Shown here piece by piece: positions 45,459 through 54,344 of a DNA stretch of 64,000 bases. Each line of letters starts with the position of its first letter. Within the stretch, counting starts at the first letter, position 1. A model generated the notes under the pieces. It ran no database searches and was not told where the DNA came from. It worked only from the letters and a program-made list of their open reading frames with translations. The translations under genes and the position numbers were made by a program. This stretch comes from Paraburkholderia sp. BL10I2N1 (GTDB taxonomy: Bacteria > Pseudomonadota > Gammaproteobacteria > Burkholderiales > Burkholderiaceae). The stretch covers positions 1,054,001 through 1,118,000 of the forward strand of contig NZ_SNWA01000002.1 in the NCBI RefSeq assembly GCF_004361815.1. The letters are read 5' to 3'.

Positions 45459-46661
45459 CTATTGAATGCTCGATGCGATTTCGAAAATCGGCATATACAT
45501 CAGCACGACGATGCCGCCGATGACCACGCCGATAAAGATCATCATCGCCGGTTCGATCAACCGTGAGATCAGGTCGATCGCACGAGACACATGCGCCTCC
45601 TGAAACGCGGCGATCCTGTCAAGAACAGGCCCGAGACCGCCGGTCTTCTCTGCCACGGTCAGCAACCGATAGGAAATCGCGTTGGCGAGCCCGGCCTGCT
45701 GAAACGCATCGGAGATCTTTGCGCCGTTGCGCACCTGCAGCAGGGCGCCGGCGAGCGCGGCCTGGTCTGCGCGGCCGACCAGCCCTCGTGCAAGCTCGAA
45801 CGCCCGGACCGCGGGAATTCCGCCATCGACCAGCATGGCGGTCGTGCGATAAAACTGCGACTGGCGGAAAACGCGGAAGTGTTGCCCGACGCCAGGTAAC
45901 GCAAGCAGACGATCGGCCATCCAGTTCCGCACCACCGACCTGCGCAGGGCGAAAACGGTCGCCATCGCCACCACGGCGAGGCCAACGGTCAACTCCGCCC
46001 CGTGGGCGTGCACCATGCCGCCCCAGGCCATCAGCAGTTTCGAGAGCAGCGGCAGTTCGCGCCCGCTATGTTCGAGGAGGGTCGCAAAGCGAGGCACGAC
46101 GAAACCCAGCAGAAACAGCACGACGGCTGCGCCGACCAGCAGCAGGACCGACGGATAGATCGCCGCCGACACCACTCGCGCGCGCAGTTCATGAAGCGTC
46201 GCGCTGTTGCGCGAATAGCGGGTCAGGCTATCGGCGAGGCCGCCGGTTTGCTCGCTGGCCTTCACGCAGGCGACCAGAACCGGCGGAAAGACGTGGCTCG
46301 CGTGCTCGAGCGCAGCGGACAGCGACTGCCCCTCTTCCAGTTGCCGCAGCAGGTCGCGATACACCTGAGCCGAGGCCTCGCGGCGCTCATTGCCGCCGAG
46401 CGTGCGCAATGCGTCGACGACGCCAACGCCGGCATCGAGCAGCGCTGCGAGTTCGCGCGCGAACAGTTCGACGTTGAACCTGCTGCCTGGCATCGCCGGC
46501 AGGTTCGCCCTACGGCGCCGCCGTCCCGCGGCTGCGCTAACCGACACGACACGCAGCCCGCGCGAGCGCGCGAGCGCCGCGGCAGCCGACGAGGAATCGC
46601 TGTCGATACGAACCGTCTGGACTGAGCCTTGGGTATCGAAGACACGCAACACGTACTTCAC
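45459..46661 (-). CDS. gspF: GspF/PilC-type inner-membrane platform protein
   Basis: A 400-residue protein with two T2SF domains: FARELAALLDAGVGVVDALR, QLEEGQSLSAALEHASHVFP, ASEQTGGLADSLTRY in the first, and FYRTTAMLVDGGIPAVRAFE, AEKTGGLGPVLDRIA, LIEPAMMIFIGVVIGGIV in the second. Three to four TM helices are visible. I chose the GTG at 46661, which has an AAGGAGAG site five bases upstream, over an upstream start at 46709. It lies between gspG and gspE. Confidence 0.92.
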   Translation of the reverse strand: MKYVLRVFDTQGSVQTVRIDSDSSSAAAALARSRGLRVVSVSAAAGRRRRRANLPAMPGSRFNVELFARELAALLDAGVGVVDALRTLGGNERREASAQVYRDLLRQLEEGQSLSAALEHASHVFPPVLVACVKASEQTGGLADSLTRYSRNSATLHELRARVVSAAIYPSVLLLVGAAVVLFLLGFVVPRFATLLEHSGRELPLLSKLLMAWGGMVHAHGAELTVGLAVVAMATVFALRRSVVRNWMADRLLALPGVGQHFRVFRQSQFYRTTAMLVDGGIPAVRAFELARGLVGRADQAALAGALLQVRNGAKISDAFQQAGLANAISYRLLTVAEKTGGLGPVLDRIAAFQEAHVSRAIDLISRLIEPAMMIFIGVVIGGIVVLMYMPIFEIASSIQ

Positions 46662-46724
46662 GTCGACTCTCCTTGCAGACAGCGAACTACCAGTCCGGCG
46701 TCGTAGCAAACACGCCGCGCGCCG

Positions 46725-47207
46725 CTACCACGAAGAGACGGTTGCGTTCTCGCCGACGCCGCCGCCTCGTCCGTCCTTGCCGAGCGAAAACAGGTCGTAG
46801 TCGCCGTGCTCGCCCGGCGAACGATACTGGTACGGGCGATCCCACGGATCCACCGGCACAGCCTTCTGGAGGTACGGCCCGCTCCACCGCGTCGCGTTCT
46901 GCGGTTTGGTCACCAGTGCCTGCAGACCTTCCTCGCTCGTCGGATAGACGCCGACGTCGAGCCGGTATTGGTCGAGCGCCTGGCCCAACGAGACGATCTG
47001 TGCGCGCGCGATCTTCGTGTTGGACTTGCCGACCTGTTCGAAGTATCGCGGAGCGACGAGGCCCGCCAGCAATCCGATGATCACCATGACCACGAGCAGC
47101 TCGAGCAAGGTGAAGCCGCGGTTGCGTCGCGCGCTCTTTTCAAGGCGGAGGCAATGCCACGGACGCCCGGGCCTGCCGGGCTTGAAAGAGGACAATTGGT
47201 CGTGCAC
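46725..47207 (-). CDS. gspG: GspG major pseudopilin
   Basis: A pseudopilin with RNRGFTLLELLVVMVIIGLL, the stem YFEQVGKSNTKIARAQIVSL, and the true GspG signatures: YRLDVGVYPTSEEGLQALVT, KAVPVDPWDRPYQYRSPGEH and the terminal DLFSLGKDG. The major pseudopilin of a T2SS is therefore present. I chose a GTG at 47207 (leader of 28 residues, GGGGGAG just upstream); a start at 47321 would give an unusually long leader. It is the first structural gene of the secretion operon. Confidence 0.88.
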   Translation of the reverse strand: MHDQLSSFKPGRPGRPWHCLRLEKSARRNRGFTLLELLVVMVIIGLLAGLVAPRYFEQVGKSNTKIARAQIVSLGQALDQYRLDVGVYPTSEEGLQALVTKPQNATRWSGPYLQKAVPVDPWDRPYQYRSPGEHGDYDLFSLGKDGRGGGVGENATVSSW

Positions 47208-47339
47208 GGCTCCCCCTGTATCGACCCACCGCTTCGGCAACGCCGAAGCCGTTAGTGCATTCTTGTTCAGGCCGATACGGGCAAGAAGTAGGGAGAGCCG
47301 TCCAAAAAGGTGGGTAAACACCCTCCAGTTTGCGCCGCT

Positions 47340-48029
47340 CTACAAGGAGCGGTTTCGCACGCGCTCTTCATCCTTCAGCGCGAGGATGCCCATATCGATC
47401 GCGATGCGCACGAGGCCCATCACGTTCGTTATACCCAGCTTGCGCATCAGGCTTGCGCGATGCTTTTCGATTGTCTTCGGGCTGAGTTTCAGGTACTCGC
47501 CGACCTGCCGGTTGGTGCGCCCTTCGGCAACGAGACGCAGCACGGTGCGTTCGCGGCCTGTCAGCGCGTTCCACATCGGGTTTTGCTGAGGAAGGCCAGC
47601 AGGCGCGCCCTGCGAACTTGCGCGGCACCGGTACGCGTCGAGATTCGCATTGTGCTTGCCCTCCAGGACAAGGCGCATCTCACCGACCAGGTCTTCGAAT
47701 GACGCGTCCTTGAGCACGTATCCGTCAGCGCCTGCGGCAAGCGACTCCCGCACGTGCTCTTCACTGCGGTGAACGGTAAGGACAATGATGCGTATCTGCG
47801 GTGCGTGGCGCTTGATTGAGGCGATCGCCTCGAAACCGCTCCTGCCCGGCATCGACAGATCCATCAAGACCAGATCGGGCATTGTCGCCGCGGCGAGACG
47901 ACAGGCTTCGAGCCCGTCGCTCGCGTCGCCTGCAATGCTGTAGTCGCGCAGCTCGGAAATCATGCGGCAAAGGCCGCTGCGCAAAAGATGCTGGTCCTCC
48001 ACAATCAGCACACGATGTTTTTTTTCCAA
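47340..48029 (-). CDS. NarL/FixJ-family response regulator 1
   Basis: A 229-residue regulator: receiver domain with acidic pocket ED (11-12), phospho-acceptor Asp57 in LVLMDLSMPG, Lys in YVLKDASF, and a LuxR-type HTH (residues ~155-215, LTGRERTVLRLVAEGRTNRQ, then SPKTIEKHRASLM). It lies directly upstream of gspG on the same strand, so it is probably the dedicated activator of the secretion operon. It is a close paralogue of the regulator at 50200-50985. Confidence 0.92.
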   Translation of the reverse strand: MEKKHRVLIVEDQHLLRSGLCRMISELRDYSIAGDASDGLEACRLAAATMPDLVLMDLSMPGRSGFEAIASIKRHAPQIRIIVLTVHRSEEHVRESLAAGADGYVLKDASFEDLVGEMRLVLEGKHNANLDAYRCRASSQGAPAGLPQQNPMWNALTGRERTVLRLVAEGRTNRQVGEYLKLSPKTIEKHRASLMRKLGITNVMGLVRIAIDMGILALKDEERVRNRSL

Positions 48030-48059
48030 TTCCGTCGCTCCTTGCTGGACCCTGCACGA

Positions 48060-48695
48060 CTAACTGGAGGCCACGACATCGTGATAGGCGCTCAGCAGTT
48101 CCGCCGGTGTCGCGAAGCCGTCGATACGCAGCCACGGCTTTCCGGGCGCCGCGCGCAGGAAGGCAACCGGCGTGTGATTCATCTTCTCGCCCCGATAAAC
48201 GTTGAATGCGCGTTGCGTCGCAATGCTAGCCGCGACCGTGCCGGTGTAGTGCTGCCACTCCGGGCCGGCGTTGAACCTGGCTGCATACGTTCTGAGGCGT
48301 GCAGGCGTATCCTGCTCCGGATCGATCGAGATCGATACAAGGTGCACCTTGTCCCGGCCGCTGCCCAACTCGGTTTGCAACGTCTCGAACGTTTGGCTGA
48401 CCATCGGGCAGATGGTCGAGCAGGTGGTGTAGATGAAAGTGAGGATGACCGGTCGGCCATCGTTCAGTTCATCGATCAGCGAAACCGTCTTGCCGTCATC
48501 CCTGACGAGCTCCACCGGCGGCAGCACGTAGTCCACGGTCGAGCGCATCGTGCCCGACATCATGTGGTGATGATGCATTTGCGGGTCGGCGCCATCGGCA
48601 GTGTCCGCGGCAGACGCGCACAATGCGCCGGTCCCCGCCAATCCGGCGCCTGTCAGCAGGACAGCGCCGATCAAGCATTGGAGGGTCGTTCTCAT
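48060..48695 (-). CDS. SCO1/SenC family copper chaperone
   Basis: A 211-residue secreted thioredoxin-fold protein. It has a signal peptide (residues 1-~29), a His/Met cluster HHHHMM (41-46), the copper-binding CxxxC at Cys92/Cys96 in YTTCSTICPM, and the third ligand His174 in KMNHTPVAFL. SCO proteins load copper into CuA and related sites. Here it is next to a response regulator rather than cytochrome oxidase genes, which suggests copper delivery to the exported enzymes of this region. The start at 48695 gives a standard signal peptide. Confidence 0.9.
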   Translation of the reverse strand: MRTTLQCLIGAVLLTGAGLAGTGALCASAADTADGADPQMHHHHMMSGTMRSTVDYVLPPVELVRDDGKTVSLIDELNDGRPVILTFIYTTCSTICPMVSQTFETLQTELGSGRDKVHLVSISIDPEQDTPARLRTYAARFNAGPEWQHYTGTVAASIATQRAFNVYRGEKMNHTPVAFLRAAPGKPWLRIDGFATPAELLSAYHDVVASS

Positions 48696-49047
48696 CGCGG
48701 TCTCCAGATACGGGAAGCAAGGTCCGGTCGCGCAGCCCACGACAGGCCAGCGTTCAACACACGCCCTCCGGGCAACGAGATGCTGAGTACGGCGTCGCCA
48801 CGAGCGTGGCCTCATGGAAGGTCCGCCACCTTGCATGTTCAGTCTCATGAATTTGCTCTCGAGCGTCATTAGATGAGGGCCCCCAAAGCACGGTAGGGTA
48901 TGCCCGCCTGCGGGTGAGCCCGCCCCTTGCAACAGGGGGATCCCCACGTCGCGACTTAGCACATGTCCCGTTGCGGTAAATGAAGGTCGCGGCCTACAAT
49001 GCGCCGTAAGCTTACGATTTCCTTGTGCCAACGCATTGGGAGGTTCC
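48696..49047. other. Divergent promoter region with a 12-bp palindrome
   Basis: 352 bases between SCO1 and the histidine kinase. A perfect palindrome CGTAAGCTTACG lies at 49005-49016, 31 bases before the kinase start; it is a candidate binding site for one of the adjacent NarL-type regulators. No gene is supported here. Confidence 0.5.
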
Positions 49048-50181
49048 ATGGATGCAAGCCAGCCCGAGGGACCGCAGGTGAAGTTGCTCGACCTGATCGA
49101 GGCAATGCGCAGACTCGGCATTGCGGCACAGCCCAACGAACCGGGTGCGGGTAGTCTCACCGATGCGCGCGGCGCGGCACTGGCCATTCTCACGCCGGAC
49201 GGCACTTTCCTGTCGGCGAACCGCAGCGCGGCGGCCCTGTTTGGCTATTCGTGCGCCGACCTGGCCGGAAAGCAACTCGTCGACATGGCGCCGGACGACC
49301 TTCACGCTGCGCTCGCGAGCGAATTGTCCATGAGCGCACACAGCGACTTTCATTCCTTTAGCGTGCTGCTTGGCAGTCGAACCGGTCACCCGACCCGGCT
49401 CGTGCTGCACCAGCAATCCGTTCCGACGAATCAGGATGGGCGCAGCGCGTTGCTGACGCTTTTCGAGGAACCTCTGATTCGCGAACCCGGACTTGTGGAT
49501 GCGGCGCCTCTGTCCGAAGCGAGCGCGCGGGACTGCGTGACGTATCTGACGATGGGTCAACAGAAAGAACGTCAACGCCTCGCCGCGGAACTGCACGATG
49601 GCCTCGGACAGGCATTGACGCTCGTCAAGCTGATGGCCGAGGACGCGCGGATGCGCATCCGTCGCGGCCAGGTCGACGACGCCGCCCAGTTGCTGGACGC
49701 GACCGTGCTCAGAATCCGCGAAACGATCGGCGAGGTGCGGCAGATATGCGGCGAACTTCGCCCGCTGATGCTCGATCGGCTAGGCCTGCCCGCGGCACTG
49801 AGTTCGCTGTGCCGGCGCGTCGAGCGCGGCACCGAGAACATGTCGGTCGTGTTCAACTGCGACGTCGACGACGACGACGTACCGGAGCATCTCAAGGCGG
49901 ACATGTTCAGAGTCGCTCAGGAAGCGTTGAACAACACCGTCAAGCATGCGGCAGCCACCGAGATCACACTGGGTTTCCGTCGTATTGCAGGCGGCCTGCT
50001 GCTGACGATCCAGGACAACGGCGTCGGTTACGAAAACCGGCCTCTGCCGACAGAAGACGCTTGCGCAACGGGTCTTGGCCTCATCGGGATGCAGCACCGG
50101 GTCGAGTCGCACGGCGGTACGTTTTTGATCAGTTCGTCCGGTACGGGCGGGACACTGGTCTCGGCGGCATGGACCCTCTAG
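49048..50181 (+). CDS. NarX/DegS-type sensor histidine kinase
   Basis: A 377-residue soluble kinase: PAS domain (residues ~45-135, TPDGTFLSANRSAAALFGYS), HisKA_3 with phospho-acceptor His183 in LAAELHDGLGQAL, and HATPase_c (residues ~275-377, FRVAQEALNNTVKHA, DNGVGYE, GLGLIGMQHRVESHGG). There is no TM, so it senses an intracellular signal through PAS. The start at 49048 has GGGAGG six bases upstream. Two matching NarL-type regulators lie on either side. Confidence 0.93.
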   Translation: MDASQPEGPQVKLLDLIEAMRRLGIAAQPNEPGAGSLTDARGAALAILTPDGTFLSANRSAAALFGYSCADLAGKQLVDMAPDDLHAALASELSMSAHSDFHSFSVLLGSRTGHPTRLVLHQQSVPTNQDGRSALLTLFEEPLIREPGLVDAAPLSEASARDCVTYLTMGQQKERQRLAAELHDGLGQALTLVKLMAEDARMRIRRGQVDDAAQLLDATVLRIRETIGEVRQICGELRPLMLDRLGLPAALSSLCRRVERGTENMSVVFNCDVDDDDVPEHLKADMFRVAQEALNNTVKHAAATEITLGFRRIAGGLLLTIQDNGVGYENRPLPTEDACATGLGLIGMQHRVESHGGTFLISSSGTGGTLVSAAWTL

Positions 50182-50199
50182 CTCGACCTCCACGCGGGC

Positions 50200-50985
50200 T
50201 CATCCCGCCGCCTCACCCAGCCGGTACTCCGGCAACGGGCTGTCCGCATCGGATTGCACTTGTCGATCCGGATTGACGGGCAAGTGGACCAGCGTGTCGT
50301 CGGCATCCGGCTCTGAGCACTTCGCCGCCAGAGAAGTCAGCAGGCCCATGCTGATGGCGACAAGGACCAGTTCCGGGAGATTCGAGATATTGAGCTTGTG
50401 CATCATGCTTGCACGATACTTCTCAATCGTCTTCGGACTGAGATTCAGGTACTGCCCGACCTGTCTGTTCGTGCGCCCTTCGGCAATCAGTTTGAGCACG
50501 CTGCGTTCCCGTGCGGTCAGGACGTCCCACGCCTTCTTTGGCGCGGGCGCCTCGCGGCCCGTGACGAACGAGTCGACCATGCAACCGTACACGTCGGCGC
50601 TCAGATGCTTTTTCCCTTTCGCGACAGTGCGCATGGCGATCAGCAGCTCATCGAACGACACATCTTTGAGCACGTAACCGTCGACGCCGGCGCGCAGCGC
50701 CTCACGCACATACTCTTCGCTTTGATGAACCGTGAGCGCCACGATTCGCACGTTTGGCAATCGTCGCTTGATGGCCGCGCTGGCGTCGATTCCATTCATG
50801 CCTCGCATCGACAGATCCATCAGCATGAGATTGGGGTTGAGCGTCATGGCCAGTTGACAGGCTTCCTTGCCGTCTTTCGCTTCACCGATGACGTCATAGT
50901 CGCCTTGCGCGCAGAGCATCGAGCGCAAACCGTTTCGCAGCAGATCGTGATCCTCGGCGATCACGACGCGGTATTTGGTATTCAC
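50200..50985 (-). CDS. NarL/FixJ-family response regulator 2
   Basis: A 261-residue regulator starting at a GTG with GGGAG upstream. Receiver: ED (11-12), Asp57 in LMLMDLSMRG, YVLKDVSF. The LuxR HTH reads LTARERSVLKLIAEGRTNRQ, then SPKTIEKYRASMM. A ~40-residue C-terminal tail (DDTLVHLPVNPDRQVQSDAD) is not usual for the family. It converges on the kinase gene, 18 bases from its stop. It is highly similar to regulator 1. Confidence 0.92.
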   Translation of the reverse strand: MNTKYRVVIAEDHDLLRNGLRSMLCAQGDYDVIGEAKDGKEACQLAMTLNPNLMLMDLSMRGMNGIDASAAIKRRLPNVRIVALTVHQSEEYVREALRAGVDGYVLKDVSFDELLIAMRTVAKGKKHLSADVYGCMVDSFVTGREAPAPKKAWDVLTARERSVLKLIAEGRTNRQVGQYLNLSPKTIEKYRASMMHKLNISNLPELVLVAISMGLLTSLAAKCSEPDADDTLVHLPVNPDRQVQSDADSPLPEYRLGEAAG

Positions 50986-51535
50986 GTTCTTGACTCCCGG
51001 TTGCCACGATCCCGTCGCGACGAGGCGGTTCATCAGTTAGAAAGCGCTGCCGCCGTTCTTGTTTTTTCTGTCGTCTCCGAATTCCTAAACTTCCCATTCA
51101 CAGCCACGGGATCAAGCGCTGTCAGACTGCCATTCGCAAGGTTCGCGCCATGCCTTCGCAAGGCAGCAATGACCTGGATCTGGGACGGATACACCCTTTC
51201 GAAATGGCCCGCTCCCCCATCAAAATGTTTCAAATTTGAACTTCTTTAACATTGACCGGAGATCGGTGACAATCCGGATAGCGGAGATATTGCACGCATA
51301 ATTTGCGAAGCAAGATATTATTCACTGCTGAACTGCACCAAACAGAAATATCTTTCCGCGACGAGCATGCCGAACCATGAACCGGCGCCTTATCGGCGGT
51401 TACCGTATTTTACAAACGTAACATTTTTGTACAGCGCCTCGTGGCAGTCGCCTCACGCCTCAAAGTGTAGGGAGGTGCCCCATTGCGAATGCGTTTTTCC
51501 CTGCCCCACAATTCAGGAGCAGGGAGAACACGAAC
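50986..51535. other. AT-richer regulatory region upstream of the transglycosylase
   Basis: 550 bases with no supported gene. The part from 51230 to 51430 is clearly AT-richer than its surroundings (for example AAGCAAGATATTATTCACTG near 51310), which is typical of promoter DNA between divergent genes. No operator dyad could be picked with confidence. Confidence 0.5.
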
Positions 51536-52168
51536 ATGCGCTGTCGCCCTTCATCTCGCCCGGGAAACGCCATACTTGTCGCTTGCGCAGCGCTTGGCAT
51601 GGTGTCGGCCAGCGCTGTGCGCGCGGAGATTTTCGGAGCGGTCGACAGTAGCGGCGCGATCGTCCTGACCAACGTGCCAGGCAAAGCAGGATTGCGCCTG
51701 ATCGTCGCCGACGACCCGCCTGCCGAACGCAGCACGAACCGTTCGAACGCCACCTCATCCGCCAGCATCGACCCGTCACGGTTCTCGGACGTGATCAATG
51801 AAGCCAGCCGCGCTTTTCGCATTCAGCCCGAACTCCTGCGCGCGGTGATCGACGTCGAGTCCCGATACAATCCGAAGGCGATTTCAGAGAAAGGCGCGCA
51901 AGGATTGATGCAGGTGATGCCGGAAACAGCAAGACGCTTTTCCGGTGGCGACATGCTGAATCCGCGAGACAACGTGCTGACTGGCGCCCGGTACCTGAGG
52001 TTCCTTCTCGACCTTTTCAAGGACGATGTCGAGCTCACGCTGGCCGCTTACAACGCGGGGGAGAACGCGGTGATTCGCGCCGGCTACCGCGTGCCGTCCC
52101 TTCCGGAAACACGCCTATACGTCCCACGCGTGCTGGAGCGCTATCGGCGGCTCCTCGCGGCCGGCTAG
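51536..52168 (+). CDS. Lytic transglycosylase (SLT domain)
   Basis: A 210-residue secreted protein: signal peptide (residues 1-30), a linker, and a C-terminal SLT domain (residues ~85-205). The catalytic Glu108 is in DVESRYNPKAISEKGAQGLM, followed by QVMPETA and LAAYNAGENAV. Such small SLT proteins open peptidoglycan for secretion systems or pili. Its position next to the two-component genes and secretion operon fits that role. Confidence 0.92.
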   Translation: MRCRPSSRPGNAILVACAALGMVSASAVRAEIFGAVDSSGAIVLTNVPGKAGLRLIVADDPPAERSTNRSNATSSASIDPSRFSDVINEASRAFRIQPELLRAVIDVESRYNPKAISEKGAQGLMQVMPETARRFSGGDMLNPRDNVLTGARYLRFLLDLFKDDVELTLAAYNAGENAVIRAGYRVPSLPETRLYVPRVLERYRRLLAAG

Positions 52169-52278
52169 CTGGTTGCCCGGCCTCGCGCGGTCTCGTTGGC
52201 CGCCCCCCTGAGGTCGACGGCTTGCACCGGGGAGCATCGTGCGCGAAGACCCGCAGCGCATTGCGAGGCGCGAGCAGG

Positions 52279-52788
52279 CTACGGAAATGCGGGGATGGTC
52301 GGGTCCGTTCCCTGGATGTCAGCCTCCGCGTGGTGAAGCTTGACCATCTCTTCGATTTCCTCGACGCGATCCTTTGGGACATCGATCATCATCAGCCATT
52401 GACCTCGCCCGATCGCCTCTTCGAAACGCTTCAACCGTGTATTCGGCACATCGACGCCGATCATCGTGGCCGCCCAGGCGCCAAAACCGGCGCCCGCGAG
52501 TGTGATCGCAACGACAGCGCCGCCTGCGATGGTCAGGCCGGCAGGCGGAAAGACGAATGCAACCAGGCCGGCCAGCATCCCGGTCGCGCAACCCGCCGCC
52601 GTACCTCGCGCAAGCGCCGGCAACAAGTCGGTACGTTGCGCAAGCGTAGCCTCCGGTAAATCCTCGAGCGCGACATTATGGTTGGCAATAACGTGGATAT
52701 GCCGCCACTCGATCCGCTTCAACAACAGCTCGCCAATGATGATCTTCGCGCATTGCGCGCTCGGCAGCAAAAAATAGATGCGTCTCAT
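52279..52788 (-). CDS. Membrane protein with Gly-rich hydrophobic centre (DUF1269-like)
   Basis: A 169-residue protein: N-terminal ferredoxin-like part (MRRIYFLLPSAQCAKIIIGE, HIHVIANHN), a long Gly/Ala-rich hydrophobic centre (residues ~65-115, LAGLVAFVFPPAGLTIAGGA) and a C-terminal amphipathic part (GQWLMMIDVPKDRVEEIEEM). This layout matches DUF1269-type or general-stress-like membrane proteins of unknown role. The start at 52788 is the family start. Confidence 0.7.
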   Translation of the reverse strand: MRRIYFLLPSAQCAKIIIGELLLKRIEWRHIHVIANHNVALEDLPEATLAQRTDLLPALARGTAAGCATGMLAGLVAFVFPPAGLTIAGGAVVAITLAGAGFGAWAATMIGVDVPNTRLKRFEEAIGRGQWLMMIDVPKDRVEEIEEMVKLHHAEADIQGTDPTIPAFP

Positions 52789-52909
52789 GGCGGCCTCTCC
52801 GACCGTGGGCCAGTAAGCACCTGGACCCGTGAATACATTCTTGCGCGAATCGATAACAGGAAGAAGTAGGAAGGCTCGCCGAAAGTGCTGGGTAGGGGTC
52901 CCCAATGCT

Positions 52910-54142
52910 TCACAGCTTCCCGTAGCTATGCAGCCCCGACAGGAACATATTCACGCCGAGGAACGCGAACGTGGTGACCAGCAGCCCCGTCAGCGCCCAC
53001 CAGGCGGCGACGTGGCCGCGCAGGCCCTTCATGAGCCGCATGTGCAGCCAGGCTGCGTAGTTCAGCCAGACGATCAGCGCCCACGTTTCCTTCGGGTCCC
53101 AGCTCCAGTAGCCGCCCCACGCTTCGGCCGCCCACAGTGCGCCGAGAATCGTCGCAATCGTGAAGAATGCGAAACCGACCGCGATCGACTTGTACATGAC
53201 GTCATCGAGCACATCCAGCGCCGGCAGGCGGTCCGCCAGCACGCCACGCTCCTTCATCAGGTACGCCACACCCACCATTGCCGACAACGCGAAGCTGCCA
53301 TAACCGATGAAGTTGGCCGGGACGTGGATCTTCATCCACCAGCTTTGCAGCGCGGGCACGAGCGGCTGGATCTGCTGTGCGTCGCGCGCGATCGAATACC
53401 ACATCAGGAAGCCGACGGCCGCGCTGATCACGAGCAGCACGAATGCGCCGAGCGCACGCGTGCTGTAGTGCTGCTCGTAGTACAGGTAGAAGAGCGCCGT
53501 GATCAGGCTGAACAGCACGAACACTTCGTAGAGGTTCGAGATGGGAATATGGCCGACGTCCGCACCGATCAGGTATGACTCGTACCAGCGCACCATCAGC
53601 CCGACGAAGCCCATCAGCACGGCGGCCCAGGTCATCTTCGAGCCGATCGCGGCGCCCGTCGCCGAGCGCGACAGCATGCCGATCCAGTAGAAGAGCGTCG
53701 CGAGGACGAACAGCGAACTCATCCACAGGATCGCCGACTGGCTCGACAGGAAATATTTCAGGAAGAACGCGTTATCCGCACGGGCGAGATCGCCGTGATA
53801 CAGCTGGATGGCAAACAGCGACAGCACGGCGATACCCGCGATCAGCAGACGCGCGGGCTTCCAGCGCCAGCCGAGCACCACGAAAACCGGCACGGCGCAC
53901 ACCAGCACCAGCTTGTCGTAATCATTCATGTACGGGTAATACCGCGAAAGCGCAAAACCCGCACCGGCAACCATCGCAAGCGCGAACAGCCAGTCGAAAA
54001 CGCCAAGACGCTTCAAAAACGGACGATCGTCGAGAATCGCCAATGCATCAGCCGAAGTCATTGCAGCGTTCCGCGGGGGCATTGGGCGCGCGCTCGGCAC
54101 GACGCCATCAAGAGACGATTGTGTCAGTTTCACGATATTCAC
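52910..54142 (-). CDS. ccsB: CcsB-type cytochrome c synthase subunit
   Basis: A 410-residue multi-TM protein of system II cytochrome c maturation. The heme-handling WWD domain is GGYWSWDPKETWALI, with conserved His at KIHVPANFIGYGS and the C-terminal HMRLMKGL. The protein delivers heme to CxxCH apo-cytochromes in the periplasm. No CcsA/ResB partner is next to it, so a partner elsewhere must complete the synthase. The presumed GTG start at 54142 could instead be the ATG at 54061. Confidence 0.9.
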   Translation of the reverse strand: MNIVKLTQSSLDGVVPSARPMPPRNAAMTSADALAILDDRPFLKRLGVFDWLFALAMVAGAGFALSRYYPYMNDYDKLVLVCAVPVFVVLGWRWKPARLLIAGIAVLSLFAIQLYHGDLARADNAFFLKYFLSSQSAILWMSSLFVLATLFYWIGMLSRSATGAAIGSKMTWAAVLMGFVGLMVRWYESYLIGADVGHIPISNLYEVFVLFSLITALFYLYYEQHYSTRALGAFVLLVISAAVGFLMWYSIARDAQQIQPLVPALQSWWMKIHVPANFIGYGSFALSAMVGVAYLMKERGVLADRLPALDVLDDVMYKSIAVGFAFFTIATILGALWAAEAWGGYWSWDPKETWALIVWLNYAAWLHMRLMKGLRGHVAAWWALTGLLVTTFAFLGVNMFLSGLHSYGKL

Positions 54143-54212
54143 CGTTGCGATGATCGCGCCGCCGGGACGCTATTTGCCTTTGCGTGCGGTCGCTGAATGT
54201 ACTGCTGGCTAT

Positions 54213-54242
54213 AAAAAAGTGCCCCGCCGGGGGACGGCGCAC
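54213..54242 (-). terminator. Intrinsic terminator after the diheme cytochrome gene
   Basis: Read on the minus strand, GTGCGCCG pairs with CGGC..GCAC (small bulge) and is followed by TTTTTT (54218-54213). It lies between the cytochrome (ends 54345) and ccsB (starts 54142), so the two are probably separate transcripts or attenuated. Confidence 0.6.
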
Positions 54243-54344
54243 AAAACTGTACGTCACACCGTTACAGATGCCCAAAAAGGGGCCGACCTGAACGATGGTG
54301 CTGACCCAACGCCGGCCGCAAACGCAGTCCTGTTCAAGGCATGC

